Assembly: GCA_963714145.1 (NCBI GenBank)
Contig: OY970235.1
Coordinates: forward strand, 5,642,001-5,706,000
Direction: 5' to 3'
Length of the DNA: 64,000 nucleotides
Source of the DNA: JBBWZH01 sp035544115
GTDB taxonomy: Bacteria; Actinomycetota; Actinomycetes; Mycobacteriales; CADCTP01
The position numbers and the translations under genes are program-made. The notes under the pieces are model-generated. The model was not told where the DNA came from and searched no databases. It saw nothing but the letters and a program-made list of their open reading frames with translations. Shown one piece after another: positions 8,299 to 16,375 of this stretch (position 1 is the first letter of the stretch; each line of letters begins with the position of its first letter).

Positions 8299-9162
8299 TC
8301 AGGCAGTGAGGAGGGTGGTGGCGCCGGCGGCCAGCAGGGCGACGGCCCAGAGGCGGTCGACGTTCAGCCAGGCGTGCCGCAGTACGGACAGGCCGAGCAG
8401 TTCGGTGACGACCAGGGCGATCGCGCCGGCGGTGACCAGCATGGTGATCGTGTGCAGGGCGGACGCGGTCAGCGCGGTGCCGATGGACGCGGTGACCGGC
8501 AGCGGCGAGTGATGCGCCAGCACCGGCACCAGCATCAGGCCTGCGCCATGCACCGAGGACATCAGGAACGACCAGGTGGCCAGCTCCCAGTTGGACAGTC
8601 GCATGCCGACCCAGCGGAAGTGCCGGGTGGACAGCAGCCGCCAGAGGCCGAGGCCGACCAGCAGCACGCCGGCACCGATCGCCGCGGCGCGGCTGGCCAC
8701 CGCCGACTCGGTCACCGCGAACGCGACCGCCACCACTGCCACGGACGCCAGGTGACCGGCGGCGATCGGCGGCAGCGCACGCAGCACCGCCAGCCGGCCC
8801 GACCATCCGAGCCCGGCCCGCCGACCCGCCGCCACGGGCGGCTTCCCGCCGGCCACCTCCCGGACCGCTGGGCCACCAGCGGCCAGCCGCACGTCGAGCA
8901 CCGGCGCCGCCGGCCGATCCGCCCCCTCCGCGGCAGCCGCCGCCACCGCGCCCGGGCCCGCCGGCCCGGGACCGGCCGCGGTGGGGGCGCCGGCCGGATC
9001 GGTGCGGCCCGCCGCGGCGTCCGTGGGTGGGCGGGGGCGGGGGACGGCGACGGCGGGGCGCCGCTGCTGGCCGAGGGCGACGGCGAACAGCCAGCCCATG
9101 GCCGGGTTGAGGCCGTGGAAGATGCCGAGCCCGGCGACGGCCGCGACCGTCGCCCAGCTCAC
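8299..9162 (-). CDS. Multi-pass membrane protein
   Basis: A 287-residue integral membrane protein. An N-terminal segment (residues 1-30, with GIFHGLNPAMGWLFAVALG) is separated by about 95 Pro/Ala-rich residues from a hydrophobic part with roughly five segments. The motifs GLNPAMGW and SSVHGAGLML recall NicO/RcnA-like or UreH-type metal transporters, but no His-rich metal site is visible, so the substrate is unknown. GTG start at 9162. The 201 bp to the upstream gene is a tandem repeat. The Pro/Ala linker is unusually long for such a protein. Confidence 0.65.
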   Translation of the reverse strand: MSWATVAAVAGLGIFHGLNPAMGWLFAVALGQQRRPAVAVPRPRPPTDAAAGRTDPAGAPTAAGPGPAGPGAVAAAAAEGADRPAAPVLDVRLAAGGPAVREVAGGKPPVAAGRRAGLGWSGRLAVLRALPPIAAGHLASVAVVAVAFAVTESAVASRAAAIGAGVLLVGLGLWRLLSTRHFRWVGMRLSNWELATWSFLMSSVHGAGLMLVPVLAHHSPLPVTASIGTALTASALHTITMLVTAGAIALVVTELLGLSVLRHAWLNVDRLWAVALLAAGATTLLTA

Positions 9163-9368
9163 GGCCGCCAGCTCACGGTTGACCGGATCACGACCGCCGG
9201 CTCACAGCCGCCGGCTCACGGTTGACCGGCCCACGGTTGACCGACTCACGGCCGCCGGCTCAGGGTTGACCGGCTCAGGGTTGACCGGCTCAGGGTCGAC
9301 CGGCTCACGGTTGACCGACTCACGGCCGCCGGCTCACGGGTGACCGGCTCACGGGTGACCGGCTCACG
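9163..9368. repeat. Tandem repeat (minisatellite), about 15-bp unit, ~14 copies
   Basis: Degenerate head-to-tail copies of a unit close to GTTGACCGGCTCACG (14-15 bp), with variants GCCGCCGGCTCACG, GTTGACCGGCTCAGG and GTGACCGGCTCACGG. It fills the gap between two genes on the minus strand and runs through the stop codon of the upstream one. There are no unique spacers, so it is not a CRISPR array. Every copy contains a TGACC-like half site, but whether it acts as a regulatory site is unknown. Confidence 0.85.
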
Positions 9369-10797
9369 GGTAGCAGTACGAGTCGGATGAGGCGTCGCCG
9401 CCCTGCAGCCGGGTCTGGTGCGGGCGCAGGCCGCGCCAGGCGTCGCCGTGCGGGAACAGCCGCTCGTCGAGCCGCAGGCCGCCACCCTCGGCCGCGTCGA
9501 CCACATCCAGCTTGGCCAGCCAGGCGCCGACGCCGTCCGGGTAGAACTGGTCGTCCCAGGCGCCGTACAGGGAGTTGGTGACGTAGACCCGGCGGCCGTC
9601 CCGGGAGACCTCGACCATCTGCGGCCCGCCGGCCAGCGGCAGGTCCGGCGCGGCCGGGTGCGGCGCCCGGCGGACGATGCCGCCCAGCCGCACCGAGCCG
9701 GTCTCCCGCGGCGCGAACGGGTCGGTCACGTCGTACTGCTTGAGCTCGCCGGTGCCCCAGCAGGACACGTACAGGGTGCGGTCGTCCACGGACAGGTCGA
9801 TATCGGTGACCAGCGGCGGCACCGCGCCGAACGGCTGCAGTACCGGCGGCAGCACCGACGGGTCGTCCGCCGGCTCGGCCGGGATGGTGATCACTTTCGT
9901 CGCCGCCCAGCCCGAGCCGGACTCGGCCGGGTGCCAGACCCAGATGGACGCGGACAGATCCTCGACCGAGACGACCACGCCGACGAAGCCGTACGAGCGG
10001 GTGGGGTCGTGCGCCGGGCGGAGTTCCAGCGCCATCTGGTGCTGGTCGCCGAGGTCGACGGTCTGTACGTGCTTGCGCCGGCGCAGGTCCCAGAAGTGCA
10101 GGGCGTGGCCGTACTTGCGGCCGAGCAGCAACTCGCCGACGACGCCATCCTCGATCATCGACGGGGTGCCCCACTCACTGGTCACCGCGACGTCCTGGGC
10201 GATGTGCCACCACATGTCGTAGGCCAGGAACTGCGGGCCGCGGTCGACCTCCCAGCGGCCGAGCACCTCGAACGACTGGTGGTCGAGCAGCGCGATGCCG
10301 CCGGGGCCGTCCGCACCGTCGGCGCCGCCGAGGCAGGTCACGTAGATGCCCTCGGGCCCGCAGTGGATCGTGTGCGGCCGCGAGTAGCCGGCGCGCTTGG
10401 CCAACTCCGCCGCCTCCAGCACCTTGACCAGGGTGGGCGAGCGCGGGTCGTCCTTCACGTCGTAGATGTGGATCCGGGACGAGCGCAGCCCGGGCACCAC
10501 CAGGTAGCGGCGCTCGGTGTGCGGATGCGGCGCGTACGGGCACAGCGCCGACGAGCACATGTTCCAGCCGAAGTGGTGCAACTCGTCGCCGGTGTTGGGC
10601 AGGTCGGTCCACCCGACGATCGCACCGTACGAGCCGGACTCGGGGTCGACGTCGAGCACCGCGATCGCGTCGGGTTTCTGTGCGGCGCGGTCGAACGCGG
10701 CCACGTAGGCGAGCTTCTCGGCCGGCGCCGCGGCGGCGTCCCGGGGCGAGGGGTAGAAGGTCGGGTCAGGCTTCCAGAGGGAACCGGCCAGCGACAT
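9364..10797 (-). CDS. Selenium-binding protein (SBP56) / methanethiol oxidase family
   Basis: A 477-residue protein of the SBP56/SELENBP1 family, whose characterised members (bacterial MtoX, human SELENBP1) are copper-dependent methanethiol oxidases giving formaldehyde, H2S and H2O2. Conserved segments visible: DELHHFGWNMCSS, with the conserved Cys, and RPHTIHCGPEGIYVTCLG, YDMWWH, SEWGTPSM and TDIDLSVDDRTLYVSCWG. The length is normal. The ATG at 10797 is preceded by AGGAGC. No signal peptide is visible, unlike the periplasmic proteobacterial MtoX. No SCO1 or MauG-like maturation gene is nearby. Family assignment firm, substrate inferred. Confidence 0.88.
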   Translation of the reverse strand: MSLAGSLWKPDPTFYPSPRDAAAAPAEKLAYVAAFDRAAQKPDAIAVLDVDPESGSYGAIVGWTDLPNTGDELHHFGWNMCSSALCPYAPHPHTERRYLVVPGLRSSRIHIYDVKDDPRSPTLVKVLEAAELAKRAGYSRPHTIHCGPEGIYVTCLGGADGADGPGGIALLDHQSFEVLGRWEVDRGPQFLAYDMWWHIAQDVAVTSEWGTPSMIEDGVVGELLLGRKYGHALHFWDLRRRKHVQTVDLGDQHQMALELRPAHDPTRSYGFVGVVVSVEDLSASIWVWHPAESGSGWAATKVITIPAEPADDPSVLPPVLQPFGAVPPLVTDIDLSVDDRTLYVSCWGTGELKQYDVTDPFAPRETGSVRLGGIVRRAPHPAAPDLPLAGGPQMVEVSRDGRRVYVTNSLYGAWDDQFYPDGVGAWLAKLDVVDAAEGGGLRLDERLFPHGDAWRGLRPHQTRLQGGDASSDSYCYP

Positions 10798-11014
10798 CGG
10801 CGCTCCTGGTGCTGCTCGGTGTTACCGGTGGGGTGGGCGTTGCCGGTGGAATGGGCGCGTCGGGGTTGGTCACAACGCGGCGCGGTGGCCCGGACAGGTC
10901 GCGGTCGCGACCCGCTGCAAGTCGACGTGCCGGCGCCTGACCAGCCGGGGCATCGCGGGCATGCCCTGGATCCTGACACCGCCCCGGCGGCGTGTCGACC
11001 GGAACGACGGCCGC

Positions 11015-11923
11015 TTAGGGCAGCACCCGAATGGAGGAGATCAGCGCGTCCACCGAGGTCCAGAGCGGGCGGACGGTATCCGGCAGCGATATGTAGAGCA
11101 CCGCCGGCAGTTGCCGGCCGGTATCGATCACCAGCACGGTCACCTGCTCGGACTTGGCCAGGTACCCCTTGCTGTCGTCCGGGTTGAAGATCGCGACGTA
11201 ACTGGTCAGGTAGCCGGGGTGACCATCGACGGTGGTCACCTTTTCCGCCCGGCCCTGCTGCCTGTTGTCCGGGTAGTACTGGTTGTCCAGGCCGGTGATC
11301 AGCCGGCGGGAGGTGGCGGTCAGATCGTCCCGGGACGCGACCGCCGGCGAGACCAGCCCCGAGCTCACGTTCGCCCAGTACTCGCCACCCGGGGCGTCCC
11401 GCTGCACCACCCGGTAGTAGCCGTCGGTGCCGAGCATGCCGTCGAACGTGAACAGGTCCCACCGCTGCCAGGCGCCGCCCAGCACGCTGTACGAGAGGCC
11501 GGCGGCGTCGTCCACGATCCGGCCGGAGACCGGGCCGGTCGGCCGCGGCGGCGTCGGGACCGGCAGCGGCACCGTGTCGGTGGGCACCGGCAGCGGCGCC
11601 GGCGCGGCCCGGCGGGACGCGGTCGGCTGCGCGGTGCCGCTGGTGCCGTCCAGGTCGGGTAGCGCGCCGGTCGCCACCAGCACGGCGATCAGCCCGACGA
11701 TGCCGAGCACGACCAGCCAGGTCGCCCGGGACGTGCGCCGGTCGGCCGCGTCCAGCAGGTCGGGCGGCGACCAGTCGACCGGCGGCGGCGGCGGCGCCAC
11801 CATCCGCTCGTGCGGCATCCGGGCCCGGGTGATGCCGGTCCAGCCGCTGCCCTCCCACCAGCGGAGCTGGTCGACGTCACCGCCGGGGTCGTCGTACCAC
11901 CCTGGTTCCCGCGGACCGGTCAC
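11015..11923 (-). CDS. DUF2510-domain membrane-anchored protein
   Basis: A 302-residue protein. An N-terminal DUF2510 motif (GWYDDPGG then RWWEGSGWT, residues 8-29) precedes a Pro-rich linker, one transmembrane helix (TWLVVLGIVGLIAVLVATG, about residues 68-86), a Pro/Thr-rich spacer and a predicted extracellular domain of about 170 residues with no recognised family. The GTG at 11923 has TAGCCT 6 nt upstream, suggesting leaderless translation. Probably an envelope protein; its role is unknown. Confidence 0.75.
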   Translation of the reverse strand: MTGPREPGWYDDPGGDVDQLRWWEGSGWTGITRARMPHERMVAPPPPPVDWSPPDLLDAADRRTSRATWLVVLGIVGLIAVLVATGALPDLDGTSGTAQPTASRRAAPAPLPVPTDTVPLPVPTPPRPTGPVSGRIVDDAAGLSYSVLGGAWQRWDLFTFDGMLGTDGYYRVVQRDAPGGEYWANVSSGLVSPAVASRDDLTATSRRLITGLDNQYYPDNRQQGRAEKVTTVDGHPGYLTSYVAIFNPDDSKGYLAKSEQVTVLVIDTGRQLPAVLYISLPDTVRPLWTSVDALISSIRVLP

Positions 11924-11929
11924 CGGTAC

Positions 11930-11935
11930 AGGCTA
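11930..11935 (-). promoter_or_regulatory. -10 box (TAGCCT), leaderless promoter
   Basis: TAGCCT on the minus strand lies exactly 6 nt before the GTG of the DUF2510 gene; no Shine-Dalgarno sequence is visible. Confidence 0.45.
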
Positions 11936-12043
11936 AAAGGTACGGACCGCAAACGCCCGTGCCGGTTTCGGCAACCGGGCCAGCGCCGGCCGGCCGGGTC
12001 GACCCGGCCGGCCCACATCGACCCGGCCGGCGTCGGCGGCCGG

Positions 12044-13426
12044 TCAGCGTAGGCCGGCCAGTTCGGACCAGAGGTAGGCGGCCGACTCGGCGCCCTTGTA
12101 GAGCATCGGCAGCACCACCCGCTCGTTCGGGGCGTGGATGTGGTCGTCCGGCAGCCCGACGCCGAGGAAGACCACCGGCGCGGCCAGGATCTCGGCCAGG
12201 TCGGCCTCCGGCCCGCTGCCGCCCTCCCGGGTGTAGAGGACCTCCTGCTCGAACGCCCTGGACATGGCCCGGACCAGCGCCTGCAGCGCCGGATGGTCCA
12301 GCGGGGTGCGGCACGGGGCGACGCCACCGCTCTCGAACCGGACGGTCGCGGTGATCCCGGCCGGGGTGCGCTCGGCCACGAACCGGTCGACGCCGGCGCG
12401 GATCGCGGCCAGGTCCTGATCGGGCACCAGCCGGAAGCTGAGCTTCACGTGCGCGTCGCTGGGCACGATGGTCTTCCCGCCCGGGCCGGTGTAGCCGCCC
12501 CAGATGCCGTTCACCTCGGCGGTCGGCCGCGCCCAGGTGCGCTCCAGCGTGCTGTAGCCGGCCTCGCCGGTGGCCGCCCGGGACTGCGCCGGGCCGGCCA
12601 GCCAGCCGGCCTCGTCGAACGGCAGCTTGCCGAACAGCGCGCGCTCCTCGTCGGTCAGCGGCACCACCTGGTCGTAGAAGCCGGGCACCTGCACCACCCC
12701 GGCGTCGTCGTGCAGCCCGGCCACCAGCCGGGCCAGCGCGGCCGCCGGGTTCGGCACGGCGCCACCGAACGAGCCGGAGTGCAGGTCTCCGTCCGGGCCG
12801 TGGTAGTCGATCTGGCAGGCGATCACGCCGCGCATGCCGGTGCAGGTGCTGGGCGTGCCGCGGTCGAACATGCCGGTGTCGGTGACCACCACGACGTCGC
12901 AGCGCAGCCGGTCGCGCTGGGCCCGCAGCAGGTCGGCGAAGTGCGGCGAGCCGGACTCCTCCTCGCCCTCGACCAGGAACCGCAGGGTGACCGCGGGCGC
13001 CGTCGCGCCGGTCGCGGCCAGGTGCGCCGGCAGCCCGAGCAGGTGGAACAGCAACTGGCCCTTGTCGTCGGCGGCACCCCGGGCGAACAGCTCGTCGCCG
13101 CGGATGGTGGGCTCGAACGGCGGTGTCTGCCAGAGCTCCTCGGGGTCGACCGGCTGTACGTCGTGGTGCCCGTAGACCACCACGGTGGGCGCCTGCGGGT
13201 CGCCCGCCGGCCACTCGGCGAAGACCGCCGGCGCGCCGCCGGTCTCCCAGATCTCGACCGTCGGGAAGCCGGTCCGGGTGAAGGCGGCGGCCAGCCACTC
13301 GGCGCTGCGCCGGACATCCGCGGCGTGCGCCGGGTCGGCGCTGATCGACGGGATCCGCAGCCAGGCGTCCAGGTCGGCGTGCAGCTGGTCGCGGTGGTCT
13401 TCGACGTAGGAGCGCTCGGCGGTCAT
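12044..13426 (-). CDS. M20-family dipeptidase
   Basis: A 460-residue cytoplasmic zinc peptidase of the M20 family (PepV/CNDP-like dipeptidases). Metal and catalytic motifs are present: YGHHDVQPVDP (His and Asp), RGAADDKGQ (bridging Asp), and LVEGEEESGSPH (catalytic Glu pair), with a lid domain in the middle and a final metal-binding His in DDHIHAPNE. Length and motif order are typical of active dipeptidases. The ATG at 13426 is preceded by TAGATT at 6 nt, suggesting a leaderless mRNA. Natural substrate not deducible. Confidence 0.88.
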   Translation of the reverse strand: MTAERSYVEDHRDQLHADLDAWLRIPSISADPAHAADVRRSAEWLAAAFTRTGFPTVEIWETGGAPAVFAEWPAGDPQAPTVVVYGHHDVQPVDPEELWQTPPFEPTIRGDELFARGAADDKGQLLFHLLGLPAHLAATGATAPAVTLRFLVEGEEESGSPHFADLLRAQRDRLRCDVVVVTDTGMFDRGTPSTCTGMRGVIACQIDYHGPDGDLHSGSFGGAVPNPAAALARLVAGLHDDAGVVQVPGFYDQVVPLTDEERALFGKLPFDEAGWLAGPAQSRAATGEAGYSTLERTWARPTAEVNGIWGGYTGPGGKTIVPSDAHVKLSFRLVPDQDLAAIRAGVDRFVAERTPAGITATVRFESGGVAPCRTPLDHPALQALVRAMSRAFEQEVLYTREGGSGPEADLAEILAAPVVFLGVGLPDDHIHAPNERVVLPMLYKGAESAAYLWSELAGLR

Positions 13427-13432
13427 CCCCGC

Positions 13433-13438
13433 AATCTA
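13433..13438 (-). promoter_or_regulatory. -10 box (TAGATT), leaderless promoter
   Basis: TAGATT on the minus strand, 6 nt before the ATG of the M20 peptidase gene. No ribosome binding site precedes that ATG. Confidence 0.5.
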
Positions 13439-13622
13439 TGACACGGCGAAATCGCCGGTCACCAGACGTTCACCGGGAATCCCGGCGCTTTTGCTGACGT
13501 GGTGGCCCGGCTGGCCGTAGTGTCCCCGTGCGCGCGGGGGTGGCCCCGCAGGTGCCGCATGGTCACCACAGTGTCGAAACGCCGGCCGGGTGTGACTCTG
13601 GCCGGGGGTGGAGGGAGTCCGC

Positions 13623-15527
13623 ATGTCCCGTGTGCCGAGCGGGTTGCGCGAGGCGATGCGCCCGCGCCACCTCGCGTTACCGATCGCGGCGGTGGCGGTG
13701 ATCGCGCTGGGCCCGCTCGCCCAGGGCGGCAGCGCGCCCGCGCCGGCCGCCGCGCCCCCGGCGGCCGCGGGGTGGAACCCGCTCACCCCGGCGTCGGTCT
13801 CGTTCCAGCAGTCGGTGCCGCAGAGTGTCGGGCTGGCCAAGCCGGCCGCCGCGCCGCGGGCCGCGCTCACCCCGGCCAGCCTGGAACTGCTCGGCTTCAA
13901 CGACCTGCACGGCAACCTCGACCCGCCCGTCGGCAGCGGTGGCCTGGTCACCGGCATCCCGGTCGGTGGCGCCGAGTACCTCAGCGCGACCGTCAAGCGG
14001 CTGCGCTCGCAGTACCTGTTCACCCGGGACCGGGTGATGACGGTCGCCGCCGGCGACAACATCGGCGCGTCGCCGCTGGTCTCGGCCGCGTTCCACGACG
14101 AGCCCACGATCGAGATCGAGAACGCGCTCGGGCTGGACCTGAGCAGCGTCGGCAACCACGAGTTCGACGAGGGCACCACCGAGCTGGCCCGGATCGTGAA
14201 CGGCGGCTGCCACCCGACCGACGGCTGCCAGGACGGCGACCCGTACTTCGGCGCGGCCTGGCCGTACCTGTCGGCGAACGTGGTCGACAAGGTCACCCGC
14301 AAGCCGATCTTCCCGGCGTACAGCATCCACACCATCCGCGGCGTGAAGGTCGCGTTCATCGGCGAGACGCTGCTGGGCACGCCCGGCATCGTGAACCCGG
14401 CCGGCATCCAGACCGTCGACTTCCTGGACGAGGCGGCCACCGCCAACTTCTACGCCAACAAGCTGCGCACCGAGCAGGGCGTGCACGCGTTCGTGCTGCT
14501 GATCCACCAGGGCGGCCTGCAGACCGTGCCGGCGCCCAACGTGCCGCAGCCGAGCAGCTGCGACGGGTTCGCCGGCGACATCACCCCGATCGCCGCCCAG
14601 CTCGACCCGGACTTCGGCGTGGTGATCTCCGGCCACACGCACCGCTTCTACACCTGCTCGCTGCCCAACCGGGCCGGCAACAGCCTGGTCACCAGCGCCG
14701 GCTCGTTCGGCGTCCTGGTCACCGACGTGCACGCCGAACTGGATCGCACCACCGGCCGGTTCCTGACCGCCACGGCGCAGAACGTGCTGGTGGAGAACTC
14801 GGTGCGGAACGCCAACGGCACGTTCACGCTCGACCCGACGAAGGCCGACCCGGTCGCGAAGCGGATCGCCGACAAGTACCGCAAGGCGGTCGCGCCGCTG
14901 GCCAACCGGGTGATCGGCACGATCACCGGCGACATCACCAACGCGGCCAACCCGTCCGGGGAGAGCGCGCTGGGCGACGTGATCGGCGACGCCCAGCTCG
15001 CGTACACCACCGCCTCGGCCGGCGCCCAGGTCGCGCTGATGAACACCGGCGGCATCCGGGGCTCGCTGGTGTTCGCCGCGTCCCCCGGGGGTGAGGCGCC
15101 CGGCCAGATCACCTACGGCGAGGCGTTCACCGTGCAGCCGTTCAACAACCTGGTGGTCACCCAGACGTTCACCGGGCAGCAGCTCAAGGACGTGCTGGAG
15201 CAGCAGTACAACGGCTGCTTCGGGCAGATAGCCGGCCGGATCCTGCAGCCGTCGGCGTCGCTGACCTACTCCACGTCGGCCAGCGCCGCCTGCGGCAGCA
15301 AGGTGAGCAACGTGCGGATCAACGGCACCCCGATCGACCTGACCGCCAGCTACCGGGTCACCACGAACGACTTCCTCGCCAACGGCGGGGACGGGTACTC
15401 CCGGCTGGCCGGCGGCACCAACCGGGTCACCGCGCCCGGGTTCGACATCGACGCGCTGGCCAGCTACCTGACCGCGCACTCGCCGGTCGCGCCCGGCCCG
15501 CAGAACCGGATCACCCCGATCGCCTGA
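13623..15527 (+). CDS. Secreted 5'-nucleotidase / bifunctional metallophosphatase
   Basis: A 634-residue exported protein of the UshA/5'-nucleotidase family, hydrolysing nucleotides outside the cell. It starts with a signal peptide (basic RPRH, then a hydrophobic stretch to GGSA). The metallophosphatase domain shows NDLHGNLD, AGDNIGAS, VGNHEFDEG, IHQGG and ISGHTHRFY, the standard two-metal ligands. The C-terminal 5'-nucleotidase domain shows NTGGIRGSL, TYGEAFTVQPFNN and NDFLANGGDGYS, the substrate-binding end. ATG 13623 is chosen over GTG 13608 because GGAGGGAG lies just upstream of it. A strong hairpin follows the gene. Confidence 0.92.
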   Translation: MSRVPSGLREAMRPRHLALPIAAVAVIALGPLAQGGSAPAPAAAPPAAAGWNPLTPASVSFQQSVPQSVGLAKPAAAPRAALTPASLELLGFNDLHGNLDPPVGSGGLVTGIPVGGAEYLSATVKRLRSQYLFTRDRVMTVAAGDNIGASPLVSAAFHDEPTIEIENALGLDLSSVGNHEFDEGTTELARIVNGGCHPTDGCQDGDPYFGAAWPYLSANVVDKVTRKPIFPAYSIHTIRGVKVAFIGETLLGTPGIVNPAGIQTVDFLDEAATANFYANKLRTEQGVHAFVLLIHQGGLQTVPAPNVPQPSSCDGFAGDITPIAAQLDPDFGVVISGHTHRFYTCSLPNRAGNSLVTSAGSFGVLVTDVHAELDRTTGRFLTATAQNVLVENSVRNANGTFTLDPTKADPVAKRIADKYRKAVAPLANRVIGTITGDITNAANPSGESALGDVIGDAQLAYTTASAGAQVALMNTGGIRGSLVFAASPGGEAPGQITYGEAFTVQPFNNLVVTQTFTGQQLKDVLEQQYNGCFGQIAGRILQPSASLTYSTSASAACGSKVSNVRINGTPIDLTASYRVTTNDFLANGGDGYSRLAGGTNRVTAPGFDIDALASYLTAHSPVAPGPQNRITPIA

Positions 15528-15541
15528 TTCCATCGGGCTCG

Positions 15542-15582
15542 CGCGGGCCGCGGCGCCGGGGTTTCCCGGGCCGCGGCCCGCG
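15542..15582 (+). terminator. Strong terminator hairpin after the 5'-nucleotidase gene
   Basis: CGCGGGCCGCGG (15542-15553) pairs perfectly with CCGCGGCCCGCG (15571-15582), with an inner CCGGG-GTTT-CCCGG hairpin. There is no U-run, as is common for actinobacterial terminators. It lies 15 nt after the stop codon and just before the promoter of the next gene. Confidence 0.65.
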
Positions 15583-15588
15583 GCTCGT

Positions 15589-15594
15589 TAGGGT
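15589..15594 (+). promoter_or_regulatory. -10 box (TAGGGT), leaderless promoter
   Basis: TAGGGT followed by 6 nt and the GTG at 15601; no ribosome binding site. It sits immediately after the terminator hairpin of the preceding gene, so the next gene is probably transcribed separately. Confidence 0.55.
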
Positions 15595-15600
15595 GGGCGG

Positions 15601-16371
15601 GTGCGGCTGGCGACGTTCAACATCCTGCACGGCATGGCGCTGCCGGCCGGCACCGTCGCGGTGGCCGAACTGCGCTCGGCGGTGTCCACATTGGATGCTG
15701 ATGTGCTCGGTATCCAGGAGGTCGACCGCGGGCAGCCGAGATCGTCCGAAGTGGACCAGACCGCGGTGGCGGCGGCCGCGATGGGTGCCGCCGACTGGCG
15801 GTTCGCGCCGGCGCTGACCGGCACGCCCGGCGACGACTGGTGCCGGGTGCTGGACGGGATGCCGACCGGGCGGTCATACGGCATCGGTCTGCTCAGCCGG
15901 TACCCGGTGCGGAGCTGGCATGTGCTGCGGATGCGCGGGGCGCCGGGCCGGTCGCCGATCGTGGTGCCGCCGATGGATGGTGGTCGGCTGCCCCGGGTGC
16001 TGCTGCTGCCGGATGAGCCACGCGCCCTGCTCGCGGCCGAAGTGGACAGTCCACATGGGATGATCACGATCGCGACCACGCACCTCTCGTTCACCCCGGG
16101 CTGGAACGTCTGGCAGCTGCGCCGGGTGATCCGCGCGCTGCGGGCGCTGCCCGGGCCGCGCATCCTGCTCGGTGACCTGAACCTGCCCGGCCCGGTGCCG
16201 CGCTGGCTCACCGGCTGGCGCGGCCTGGTCGGGGCACCGACCTACCCGGCGCACGAGCCCAAGGTGCAGATCGACCACGTGCTCGCGGACGGCGCGCTGC
16301 CGCCGGTCCGTGCGGCCCGGGCGGTCACCGGCATCATCTCCGACCACCGCGCGCTGATCGTCGACTTCTAG
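15601..16371 (+). CDS. Endonuclease/exonuclease/phosphatase (EEP) family protein
   Basis: A 256-residue protein of the EEP superfamily (AP endonuclease/DNase I/inositol phosphatase fold). Visible motifs: TFNILHG (metal-binding Asn), GIQEVDRG (Glu), TTHLSF, GDLNLPG (Asp/Asn pair), and the C-terminal IDHVLADG and ISDHRALIVDF (catalytic Asp-His). All core residues appear intact, so it should be an active Mg-dependent phosphodiesterase or phosphatase; the family alone does not give the substrate. GTG 15601 is set by the TAGGGT box. Convergent with adnB, with only 4 bp between the stop codons. Confidence 0.85.
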   Translation: MRLATFNILHGMALPAGTVAVAELRSAVSTLDADVLGIQEVDRGQPRSSEVDQTAVAAAAMGAADWRFAPALTGTPGDDWCRVLDGMPTGRSYGIGLLSRYPVRSWHVLRMRGAPGRSPIVVPPMDGGRLPRVLLLPDEPRALLAAEVDSPHGMITIATTHLSFTPGWNVWQLRRVIRALRALPGPRILLGDLNLPGPVPRWLTGWRGLVGAPTYPAHEPKVQIDHVLADGALPPVRAARAVTGIISDHRALIVDF

Positions 16372-16375
16372 GCCG

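Noticed and set aside
9163..9368. CRISPR array
   Set aside because: Units are contiguous 14-15-bp repeats without unique spacers, and no cas gene is present. The same holds for the repeats at 49780-49990 and 60450-60612.
13436..14446. A 336-codon minus-strand frame overlapping the 5'-nucleotidase gene
   Set aside because: Antisense to a gene with signal peptide and full metallophosphatase motifs; Ser/Thr-rich shadow composition.
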